Shown here: positions 1 to 7,623 of the stretch, in pieces
Position numbering within the stretch: the first letter of the stretch is position 1
How the letters are laid out: every line of letters begins with the position of its first letter
Assembly (NCBI RefSeq): GCF_001761465.1
Contig: NZ_CP017479.1
Coordinates: 1,426,001 to 1,490,000 of the forward strand
Length of the DNA: 64,000 bases
From: Flavobacterium gilvum
Lineage (GTDB): Bacteria > Bacteroidota > Bacteroidia > Flavobacteriales > Flavobacteriaceae
Reading direction: 5' to 3'
The notes under the pieces: generated by a model
Database searches by the model: none
What the model was told of the DNA's origin: nothing
What the model saw: the letters and a program-made list of their open reading frames with translations, nothing else
Position numbers and translations under genes: made by a program

Positions 1-7
1 TAGCATA

Positions 8-388
8 ATGAATTTTACTAAATCAATAGCAATTATAGCGCTTTCAGGATTGCTTTTCGCAAGCTGTAAGGATAACAAAGCTGAGTTAAAAACTGAAGCA
101 ACTTCAACTGAAGCAGCTGCCCCAAAAGTTAAAAAAGTAATTGCTCCCGAGAATTTACAAACGGCAAGTTTTACTATCGAAGGAATGACTTGTGCCATTG
201 GTTGTGCCAAAACAATTCAGGACGAATTAACCGCTCTTGATGGTGTACAGGAAGCCAAAGTAGATTTTGACAAAAAACTGGCAACAGTAACTTTTGACAA
301 AACGGTTCAAACTCCAGAAAGCTTAACTAAAGTTGTTCAGGATACAGGTGACGGAAAAACATATAAGGTTTCTAATATGAAGTCTTAA
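8..388 (+). CDS. Heavy-metal-associated (HMA) domain lipoprotein
   Basis: 126 residues. The N-terminus is a lipoprotein signal (hydrophobic stretch ending LLFASC, lipidated Cys about residue 20), then a Lys/Ala/Thr-rich linker to about residue 50 and one HMA ferredoxin-like domain (about 51-122). The metal loop reads GMTCAIGC, so the two Cys are separated by three residues rather than the two of the usual CxxC of Atx1/CopZ proteins. The family binds Cu(I) or similar soft metals; an envelope-anchored chaperone or sensor role is inferred. It begins 8 bases into the window, so upstream partners cannot be seen. It converges on gldD across a shared terminator. Confidence 0.85.
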   Translation: MNFTKSIAIIALSGLLFASCKDNKAELKTEATSTEAAAPKVKKVIAPENLQTASFTIEGMTCAIGCAKTIQDELTALDGVQEAKVDFDKKLATVTFDKTVQTPESLTKVVQDTGDGKTYKVSNMKS

Positions 389-472
389 GAAGAAGTGGTT
401 AGTACTTAGTGATTAGACCTTAGTTTGGCTAACTCTATAACAAAACTAAAAGCTGAATAATTATAAAAACAG

Positions 473-501
473 AAAAGCATTCGTTTTTGACGAATGCTTT
501 T
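473..501 (+). terminator. Rho-independent terminator, probably bidirectional
   Basis: An 11-bp perfect stem (AAAAGCATTCG and its complement) with a 7-base loop is followed by a T-rich run. It lies between two convergent genes, the HMA lipoprotein and gldD, and could serve both. Confidence 0.8.
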
Positions 502-531
502 TTGTTTTCTATATACTAATCATTAGCAAAA

Positions 532-1095
532 TCACTTCCACTTCAAGGTTTCCATCAGGCGTTGCATGTCGTTTTTGACATAACTTACCGCTGGCATGAT
601 GGAATCAAAATTGGGTTTAGCATAAAAATAAACAGAGCCCGTAACAAAATGTTTAACACTGTCGGTTACATAAAACTGGGAATTGGTTGCCGCATTTCCA
701 TCTACCTGATAAAACATTCCGTATACTTTTTTCTCAGGATTTATATAAGGCTGCTCCAAAATATCATCGGCTTTGATTACGTGTTCGTAAGTTAATTTTT
801 GGGCATCCCTAAGTAACTGCTTCATATTGTTGTTTACCGGTTTGTATGTCAGGTAAATGGTTGCTTTCATCTTTGGGTAGGTTATCGAATAGCCGCAATC
901 CTTATCTTCCTTTACTATTGCTTTAGAATTTTGGTCAAATTCAAAAGGGCAATGACTTTTAAAAGTAACATATTCTGCTTCGGGGTAATCCAGCCTTAAA
1001 TAGCTGGCGGGTTTTGGTAAAACATCCTTTTTACAACTTATTACCGTAAATAATAGTGTAAAAAAAAGTGCTAAGGCCGTAATTTTTTTTAACAT
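532..1095 (-). CDS. gldD: Gliding motility lipoprotein GldD
   Basis: 187 residues, the normal GldD length. A type II signal ends at VISC followed by KKD. The body has the family's characteristic opening (SYLRLDYPEAEY) and a CPFEF block. GldD is a cell-envelope lipoprotein required for gliding in Flavobacterium johnsoniae and linked to the type IX secretion/gliding machinery; its biochemical role is unknown. It is the last gene of an ssb-gldE-gldD run on the minus strand, 65 bases downstream of gldE, with a GC-rich repeat in that gap. Confidence 0.93.
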   Translation of the reverse strand: MLKKITALALFFTLLFTVISCKKDVLPKPASYLRLDYPEAEYVTFKSHCPFEFDQNSKAIVKEDKDCGYSITYPKMKATIYLTYKPVNNNMKQLLRDAQKLTYEHVIKADDILEQPYINPEKKVYGMFYQVDGNAATNSQFYVTDSVKHFVTGSVYFYAKPNFDSIMPAVSYVKNDMQRLMETLKWK

Positions 1096-1127
1096 TTTGA
1101 AAATTTAATTTTTATAATGACTTTACT

Positions 1128-1161
1128 ATTCCCCTCCTCTGGAGGGGGCAGGGGGTGGTCT
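1128..1161. repeat. GC-rich palindromic repeat (copy 1)
   Basis: Contains CCCCTCCTCTGGAGGGG, a stem with a 3-base loop, followed by GGCAGGGGGTGG. The same core recurs in a longer element at 60525-60620. It fills the gldE-gldD gap and touches the gldE stop codon. Confidence 0.75.
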
Positions 1162-2456
1162 CATTCAAGCGTTACTTTAATTTGTTTGATGCGTTTTTGA
1201 TCGGCTGATTCGATGACAAACGTACAGTTTTCAAAAACTATTTTCTGTCCTTTTTTGGGAAAATTGCCCAAAATCTCAAGAATAAGTCCAGCCAAAGTTT
1301 CTGCTTCTCCTTTTCGTTCTTCAAATAAATTTTCGTCTACATCAATAATCCTGTAGAAATCTTTCAGGTTTATTTTGCCTTCAAAAATATAATTTTTATC
1401 GTCAATTTTGGAAAAATTTACCTGAGCATCGTCGTATTCATCACTTATTTCACCCACGATTTCCTCGATAACATCCTCAAGAGAAACCAATCCAGATGTT
1501 CCGCCATATTCATCAACCACAATTGCCAAATGGCTTTTCATGCTCTGAAAATCTTTGAGCAAATCGTCCAATTTTTTGTTTTCGGGAACAAAAAAAGGTT
1601 CGCGCAATAAGGTTGTCCAATCAAATTCTGTGTTATTAATATACGGAAGTAAATCTTTGACAAACAAAACACCTTCAATCTGATCAATATTGTCTCTGTA
1701 AACAGGGATTCTTGAAAAACCTTTTTCGATGATTTTTGAATAAATTTCGGTAAAAGTTTCAGAAATTTCCAAAGCAAAAATATCGATCCTCGGACTCATA
1801 ACCTGTTTGGTATCTGTGTTCCCAAAAGAAACGATTCCTTCCAGGATTTTTTGTTCTTCGGTAGAAGTTTCGTCGGTAGCGGTCAATTCTAGAGCTTGAG
1901 ATAATTGATCTATCGAGAAGTTTGACTTTTGCTTTGCTAATTTATTTTGCAAAAAAAGTGTTATCGAACGCATAGGAATACTTACTGGTGACAATATTTT
2001 GTCCAGTCCCGAAACAGGATAAGCAATCAGTTGGGCAAATTTTATGTTATTGCGGCTGGCATAAACTTTTGGCAGTACTTCGCCAAAAAGCAATAGCAGG
2101 AAAGTAACCAGAATCACTTCGGTTATAAATTTTAAAACAGGAGATTGTATCGCGCCAAAAAGATCTTTTCCAACAAAAGAAAAAAGAATAACTACCGCGA
2201 TGTTAATGAAATTGTTGGCTACGAGTAAGGTTGCCAGAAGTTTTTTTGGTTTTTCCAAAAGGTTGGCAATTATCTTTCCTTTCGAATTATTTTTTTGGAT
2301 GGAATCTTCTAAATCTTTTTGTGATAAAGAAAACAATGCAACTTCGGCACCAGCTACTATTGCGGAGCAAAAAAGCAAAATGATAATCCCAATAAAACCA
2401 AATACTAAAGTAAAATCAACTTGAGAAGCAATCTCTAAACTGGGCTCTGGGTCCAA
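1161..2456 (-). CDS. gldE: Gliding motility-associated CBS-domain membrane protein GldE
   Basis: 431 residues with CNNM/CorC-type architecture. Three to four membrane segments occupy about residues 14-130 (DUF21), followed by two CBS repeats (about 210-340, with VMSPRIDI and LAIVVDEYGG typical of the pair) and a C-terminal CorC/HlyC domain (about 350-431). CNNM/CorC relatives act in divalent cation transport or sensing. In F. johnsoniae, gldE sits next to gldD and extra GldE can partly suppress gldB defects. Here too it lies directly between ssb (23 bases upstream) and gldD, so the three are probably one transcript. Confidence 0.93.
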   Translation of the reverse strand: MDPEPSLEIASQVDFTLVFGFIGIIILLFCSAIVAGAEVALFSLSQKDLEDSIQKNNSKGKIIANLLEKPKKLLATLLVANNFINIAVVILFSFVGKDLFGAIQSPVLKFITEVILVTFLLLLFGEVLPKVYASRNNIKFAQLIAYPVSGLDKILSPVSIPMRSITLFLQNKLAKQKSNFSIDQLSQALELTATDETSTEEQKILEGIVSFGNTDTKQVMSPRIDIFALEISETFTEIYSKIIEKGFSRIPVYRDNIDQIEGVLFVKDLLPYINNTEFDWTTLLREPFFVPENKKLDDLLKDFQSMKSHLAIVVDEYGGTSGLVSLEDVIEEIVGEISDEYDDAQVNFSKIDDKNYIFEGKINLKDFYRIIDVDENLFEERKGEAETLAGLILEILGNFPKKGQKIVFENCTFVIESADQKRIKQIKVTLE

Positions 2457-2479
2457 ATTCGTATAAATTAGTTAAACAA

Positions 2480-2920
2480 TTAAAACGGCAAGTCGTTGAT
2501 AGGCAAGTCGTTATTTTGAGGGTCAAAGTTAGTGTTTTTTGGGGATTCTGATGAATTTATTGTTTTATGGCTTTCAGTGTCTTTTTTGGTGTTCAAAAAA
2601 GTAAATTCGGTTACCTGAATTTCTGTGGTATGTTTGATAGAGCCGTCTTCGGCTTGCCATTGTCTTGATTTTATTCTTCCCTCGACATAAATTTTATCTC
2701 CTTTAGAAAGATATTTTTCACAAATTTCGGCTGCTTTGTTACGCACGACCAAGTTGTGCCATTCTGTAGAAGTAATTTTTTCGTTGGTTGTTTTGTTAAC
2801 ATAAACCTCGTTTGTCGCCAATTGAAATCTGCCGATACAGTTTCCTCCTTCAAAATAATGCATTTTGACATCGTCGCCAAGATGCCCAATAAGCATAACT
2901 TTATTCAATGTTCCGTTCAT
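2480..2920 (-). CDS. ssb: Single-stranded DNA-binding protein
   Basis: 146 residues. An OB-fold domain (about 1-108; opening NGTLNKVMLIGHLG, then STEWHNLVV and GDKIYVEGRI) is followed by a short flexible Asn/Ser-rich linker and the acidic tip ending NDLPF, the docking peptide for replication and repair partners such as RecO, PriA and exonuclease I. SSB protects single-stranded DNA during replication, recombination and repair. A TAnnTTTG element just upstream (2940-2947) suggests it starts the ssb-gldE-gldD transcript. Confidence 0.95.
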   Translation of the reverse strand: MNGTLNKVMLIGHLGDDVKMHYFEGGNCIGRFQLATNEVYVNKTTNEKITSTEWHNLVVRNKAAEICEKYLSKGDKIYVEGRIKSRQWQAEDGSIKHTTEIQVTEFTFLNTKKDTESHKTINSSESPKNTNFDPQNNDLPINDLPF

Positions 2921-2939
2921 GATTTGGTGGTATTTCTAT

Positions 2940-2947
2940 CAAAGATA
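2940..2947 (-). promoter_or_regulatory. ssb promoter, -7 element
   Basis: On the minus strand the bases read TATCTTTG, matching the Bacteroidota -7 consensus TAnnTTTG. It lies 19 bases upstream of the ssb start, giving a very short leader. No clear TTG -33 box was found at the usual spacing. Confidence 0.6.
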
Positions 2948-3006
2948 CGTTATTTTTTGAAAACTATTTTGGCATTGTTTTTTCGCTTTAGGTTTTCACC
3001 GCAAAC

Positions 3007-3097
3007 TTGTCATGCTGTAAGCATCTCCGTCGCTAAATCCACACGCTTAGTCCATTTTCTCATAGAGTTACTTGCGGAGATGCTTACAGCATGACAA
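3007..3097. repeat. Long inverted repeat, REP-like
   Basis: Two perfect 23-base arms (3007-3029 and 3075-3097; core TGTCATGCTGTAAGCATC) flank 45 bases. It resembles the TGTCATGCTG... palindromes scattered in Bacteroidota genomes. It lies between the tandem secreted-protein cluster and ssb. As RNA it would fold into a strong hairpin behind the gene at 3106-5346. Confidence 0.85.
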
Positions 3098-3105
3098 TGT
3101 TGGGT

Positions 3106-5346
3106 TTACTTTTTCCTAACCGAAAACTCAAAATTTCCAGCACCCAACAAACCATCACCACTGACTCCTTCGATATTACCAAGAAACGCTGTATTTATAT
3201 CCGAACAGAAAAAATCTACTGTAGCTTCTCCTTGCTCATTAGTGATAATATCTGGTTTCCAGAATAAAGTATTGCGGTAATCTGGACTACTATCATTAAT
3301 CGTCACCTCATCATAAATGGGCTCATAAAAGACTTTTTTGCCATAATAGCCTTTAATTGTTGCAATATTAAACTTTTCTAAAAGTTGAGCTTCGGTTAGC
3401 TGTTGATTTTTGTTATAATCTGGATAAGGTGGATGTCTAGGACAATTTATAATCCCATTGAGGCAAATATAATCAGGTTTTAATTTAGATAAACTATCAA
3501 GCTTCCCGATAAACTTATCCCGAAACACTAGCTTCTTTTTTGAGGTTATTAAAACTTCTTTTAATTTATTTACCCCCGGACGATCTGTTAAAGTTGGTGA
3601 AACTTCTGTTTTTGTTTCCAATATTGCTGGTATTGGATAAAGATTTGTCTTGATTTTGCGTTCTTTGTTGATTTCTTTAAATGAAAAGTCTTTGGTATCA
3701 ATACGATAGTTGGATTCTGGAGGAGCCAATAATTTTATATAGCTATAGCCTCCTTCTCCTTTTTTTAAATCATTTGGGGTAACAGTAAAACCCCCCGATG
3801 CATCCGCCATCAAAAGGTCGGTTCCTTTGTGCTCATCGGCTGTAAATATAGTTATACCTTGCGGTTGTGGTTCTTTTGTTTTTGTATCCGCTTTTTTTAA
3901 ATTGACTTTGGCTTTCAGATCATCAAAAACAATCGGTCTTATATTGCCCAATTCCTTTAAATTGGATTCTTCCCAAACATAACTTCTCCATCCTTGTGTG
4001 AGCAACAATATATTTAATGCCTCTTGACCGTCTTTGTTTTTTTCGTCAAAATAATAAGCGGGATTGTAAATATTTCCTTTTAACTGGGTGGAAAGTAAAT
4101 AATGGGTGAGTATGTTTTTGGAATCTTGCTTGTTTAGGTATAATTTATCATAGACACTTAATCCCAAGTGAGCCATAACGGGTTCTCCGTTTTCGTCTGT
4201 TACTTTTATTTTTAGGCTTGCTTTTTCACGAGTGTTGTAATTGTTTTTATCGAGTTCGGTTTTAATATTTAATTTTTGGTTTTGGTTTACATACACCAAT
4301 CGCTCGGCAAGAGGGGTTGTCGTTGAGTCAAAAAGGGTGACTTCAGCAATTCCTTGCGGAATATCTTTCAATGGAAGTTTAATCAGTAATTCCTTTTTTA
4401 ACACACCAGTTGCTACACTGTAAACCACTCCACGAACTTGTAACCAAAGGTAAACTAGCTCTTGGTTTAGAGCTGTACTTTGTGATACTTTGAAGGTCAG
4501 TGCATCTTTGGTATTACTTAACAATTGCAGCACTTTTCCATTTTGATATATCTTAGCCAAAGGAAATTTTTCTTCAGATGCCGGTTCCGTGAGTTGAATA
4601 TGGTATTTTTTGTTTGCATCGGGTGTAAAAACAAAACTGCCCATACCGGCATGACTGCTTTTAAAATTGAGCACAGGATTGTCGTTTTCATACAAAATCC
4701 CCGAAACATTCACGGGCATGCCTTTTGAATTTACTGCCTTAAATCCCAAAGTACTAGGTATTCCCGAAACTAGATTTCCCCCTTCGGGAAAAGTCGTGAA
4801 TTGCAATATGCTGTCTTTTGCAACAGGATTTATGGTTGGCTTATGGTTTATTGTTTTGAGAATCTCTAATTTCTTGACAGCATAAAATTCCTTTGTGTTT
4901 TTTGTATAAGAAGCCGAACTATAAGCTGCCAAAGTATAAGTCCCTTCCTGTAATGTGTCCTGTAAAAAAAGATGACCATTGACAAAACCATTTTCTATTT
5001 CGTATTTGTTTTCCCAAACAGCCTTATCGGTTTTGTCTGCTATCAATTGCACAAATAATATTTTGTTGCGAGCTGAGGGTGTGAAATTTTGCGCATCCAA
5101 GACATAACCTTTAAACCAAAGATCCTCTTCGGTTTCATAAATGCCTTTGCTGGTTTGTAAGTACACCAAATCAGAAGCATTGTTTTTGGATAAACTTAGC
5201 AATTGTTCGGCTAAATTATCCGACACAGTTTTGTTTTCTGAAACCGTTGGAGTGCTGTTTTGAGAATAAGCGGGAAAATAGAATAGCATCCACAAGAGTA
5301 GGATTCTGTAGGAAAACCTTAAAAAATGGTGTTTTTTTGTTCTCAT
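3106..5346 (-). CDS. Secreted macroglobulin (MG2)-like protein, tandem paralogue A
   Basis: 746 residues with an N-terminal signal peptide (hydrophobic to about residue 28, ending YFPAYSQ). The block LVYLQTSKGIYETEEDLWFK (about 60-80) is typical of the MG2 domain of bacterial alpha-2-macroglobulin-like proteins, followed by further beta-sandwich segments (TTFPEGGNLVSG about 190) and a LKEVLIT stretch (about 600) reminiscent of the start of a TonB plug. No TonB barrel, thioester or protease motif is visible. The C-terminal about 110 residues are nearly identical in all three tandem copies. Two Cys sit in a short variable segment (PDYICLNGIINC). Location is periplasm or cell surface by inference; function unknown. 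Confidence 0.75.
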   Translation of the reverse strand: MRTKKHHFLRFSYRILLLWMLFYFPAYSQNSTPTVSENKTVSDNLAEQLLSLSKNNASDLVYLQTSKGIYETEEDLWFKGYVLDAQNFTPSARNKILFVQLIADKTDKAVWENKYEIENGFVNGHLFLQDTLQEGTYTLAAYSSASYTKNTKEFYAVKKLEILKTINHKPTINPVAKDSILQFTTFPEGGNLVSGIPSTLGFKAVNSKGMPVNVSGILYENDNPVLNFKSSHAGMGSFVFTPDANKKYHIQLTEPASEEKFPLAKIYQNGKVLQLLSNTKDALTFKVSQSTALNQELVYLWLQVRGVVYSVATGVLKKELLIKLPLKDIPQGIAEVTLFDSTTTPLAERLVYVNQNQKLNIKTELDKNNYNTREKASLKIKVTDENGEPVMAHLGLSVYDKLYLNKQDSKNILTHYLLSTQLKGNIYNPAYYFDEKNKDGQEALNILLLTQGWRSYVWEESNLKELGNIRPIVFDDLKAKVNLKKADTKTKEPQPQGITIFTADEHKGTDLLMADASGGFTVTPNDLKKGEGGYSYIKLLAPPESNYRIDTKDFSFKEINKERKIKTNLYPIPAILETKTEVSPTLTDRPGVNKLKEVLITSKKKLVFRDKFIGKLDSLSKLKPDYICLNGIINCPRHPPYPDYNKNQQLTEAQLLEKFNIATIKGYYGKKVFYEPIYDEVTINDSSPDYRNTLFWKPDIITNEQGEATVDFFCSDINTAFLGNIEGVSGDGLLGAGNFEFSVRKK

Positions 5347-5358
5347 TTTTTTTTAGAT

Positions 5359-7620
5359 TTAATTTGCATTTTTTCTAACCGAAAACTCAAAATTTCCAGC
5401 TCCCAACAAACCATCACCACTGACTCCTTCGATATTCCCTAAAAACATGGTGTTTATATCCGAACAGAAAAAATCTACTGTAGCTTCTCCTTGTTCATTA
5501 GTGATAATATCTGGTTTCCAGAATAAAGTATTGCGGTAATCGGGACTACTGTCATTTATCGTAACCTCATCATAAATGGGTTCATAAAACACTTTTTTGC
5601 CATAATAGCCTTTAATGGTTACGATGTTGAAATACGTTAGAAGCTGAGCCTCGGTTAGCTGTTTATTACTATCATAAGCTTGAAAAGGGGGATGGTTAGG
5701 ACAATTTAAGATTCCATATGGGCATATATAATCTGGTTTTAATTGAGATTTACTATCAAGCTCCCCGATAAATTTATCTCTTAATATTGATCCCTTTTTT
5801 TTTGAGGTTATCAAAACTTCTTTTAATTTGTTTGTTTTCGGGCGGTCTGAAAAAGTAGGTAAAGCTTCCTTTTTGGTTTCCAAAATTGTTGGTATTGGGT
5901 AAAGTGTTGCCTTGATTTTTCGTTCGTTGTTAATTTCTTCAAACGAAAAATCCTTGAGAGTAATATGATATTTGGATTCTGGTGGAGCCAACAATTTTAG
6001 ATAGGAATAGTCTCCCTCTCCTTTTTTTAAATCATTGGGAGTGACTGTGAAATTTCCTGTTGCATCCGCCATCAAAATTTGGGTTCCTTTGTGCTCATCG
6101 GCTGCGAACAACTTTATACCCTGTGGTTGGTGTTCTTTTGTTATTGCTCCTGCATTTTTTAATCCGATTTTAGCTTTCAAGTTATCAAAAACAATCGGTC
6201 TTAATGGATTACCCAACTCTATTAAATTGGATTCTTCCCAAACATAACTTCGCCATCCTTGTGTGAGCAATAATAGATTTAATGCTTCTTGACGGTCTTT
6301 ATTTCTCTCATCAAAATAATAAGCGGGATCATAGATATTTCCTTTTAATTGGGTGGAAAGCAAATAATGGGTGAGTATGTTTTTGGAATCCTGTTTGTTT
6401 TGATACAATTTGTCATAAACACTCAATCCTAAATGCGCTATTACAGGTTGTCCGTTTTGGTCGGTCACTTTTATTTTTAGGTTTGACTTATCGCGAGTAT
6501 TGTAATTATTTTTATCGAGTTCAGCCTTAATATTTAATTTTTGGTCTTGGTTTACATACACCAATTGCTCGGCCACAGGTTTAGAGCTACTATCAAAAAG
6601 AGTGGCTTCTGCAATGCCCTGGGGAACATCTTTTAAAGGTATCTTAACCAATAATTCTTTTTTTAATAAACCGCTTGCAATGCTGTAAACCACTCCTCGA
6701 ACTTGTAATCGTAGATAAACAGTTTCTGGATTTAGAATAACACTTTGTGAGACTTTAAAGGTGAGCTCCTCTTTTGTATTTCTAACTAATTGCAACACTT
6801 TTCCATTTTGATAAATCTTCGCCAAAGGGAATTGCTCTTTTCGTGCCGGTTCTTTGAGTTGAATGTAGTATTTCTTATTGGCATCGGGCGTAAATAAAAA
6901 ACCGCCCATACCGGCATGACTGCTTTTGAAATCGAGCAACGGTTTATCGCTCTCATACAAAGTGCCCGAAACATTTACTGGTAGTCCTTTTGAGTTTACA
7001 GCCTTAAATCCCAAAGTACTCTGAATTCCCGAAACTAGATTTCCTCCTTCGGGAAAAGTGGTGAATTGCAAAGTACTGTCTTTTGCAACAGGATTTATGG
7101 TTGGCTTATGGTTTATTGTTTTGAGAATCTCTAATTTTTTGACAGCGTAAAATTCCTTCGTATTTTTCATATAAGAAGCCGAACTATAAGCTGCTAAAGT
7201 ATAAATTCCTTCTTGTAATGTATCTTGTAAAAAAAGATGCCCGTTGACAAAACCATTTTCTATTTCGTATTTATTTTCCCAAACAGCCTTATCCGTTTTG
7301 TCTTGTATCAATTGCACAAACAAAATTTTGTTCCGAACTGAGGGAGTGAAATTTTGTGCATCCAGAACATAACCTTTGAACCAAAAATCTTCTTCGGTTT
7401 CATAAATGCCTTTGCTGGTTTGTAAATACACTAAATCGGAAGCATTGTTTTTGGACAGGCTTTGCAATTGTTCGGCTAAATTATCCGATACAGTTTTGTT
7501 TTCTGAAACCGTTGGAGTGCTGTTTTGGGAATAAGTGGGTAAATAGAATAGCATCCACAAGAGTAGGATTCTGTAGGAAAACCTTAAAAAATGGTGTTTT
7601 TTTGTTTTCATTTTTTTCAA
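5359..7620 (-). CDS. Secreted macroglobulin (MG2)-like protein, tandem paralogue B
   Basis: 753 residues, very close in sequence to its neighbours at 3106 and 7624, with 12- and 3-base gaps, so the three are probably co-transcribed. It has the same signal peptide, MG2-like block and C-terminal block (ending ...GAGNFEFSVRKNAN). The variable segment before the conserved C-terminus contains two Cys (PDYICPYGILNC). Translation may begin three codons downstream at 7611 (MKTKKHHF), which aligns with the start of copy A. No enzymatic motif recognised. Confidence 0.75.
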   Translation of the reverse strand: MKKMKTKKHHFLRFSYRILLLWMLFYLPTYSQNSTPTVSENKTVSDNLAEQLQSLSKNNASDLVYLQTSKGIYETEEDFWFKGYVLDAQNFTPSVRNKILFVQLIQDKTDKAVWENKYEIENGFVNGHLFLQDTLQEGIYTLAAYSSASYMKNTKEFYAVKKLEILKTINHKPTINPVAKDSTLQFTTFPEGGNLVSGIQSTLGFKAVNSKGLPVNVSGTLYESDKPLLDFKSSHAGMGGFLFTPDANKKYYIQLKEPARKEQFPLAKIYQNGKVLQLVRNTKEELTFKVSQSVILNPETVYLRLQVRGVVYSIASGLLKKELLVKIPLKDVPQGIAEATLFDSSSKPVAEQLVYVNQDQKLNIKAELDKNNYNTRDKSNLKIKVTDQNGQPVIAHLGLSVYDKLYQNKQDSKNILTHYLLSTQLKGNIYDPAYYFDERNKDRQEALNLLLLTQGWRSYVWEESNLIELGNPLRPIVFDNLKAKIGLKNAGAITKEHQPQGIKLFAADEHKGTQILMADATGNFTVTPNDLKKGEGDYSYLKLLAPPESKYHITLKDFSFEEINNERKIKATLYPIPTILETKKEALPTFSDRPKTNKLKEVLITSKKKGSILRDKFIGELDSKSQLKPDYICPYGILNCPNHPPFQAYDSNKQLTEAQLLTYFNIVTIKGYYGKKVFYEPIYDEVTINDSSPDYRNTLFWKPDIITNEQGEATVDFFCSDINTMFLGNIEGVSGDGLLGAGNFEFSVRKNAN

Positions 7621-7623
7621 GAT

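Noticed and set aside
2756..3094. Plus-strand 112-codon open frame antisense to ssb
   Set aside because: It overlaps ssb, its promoter and the inverted repeat; no recognisable protein features.
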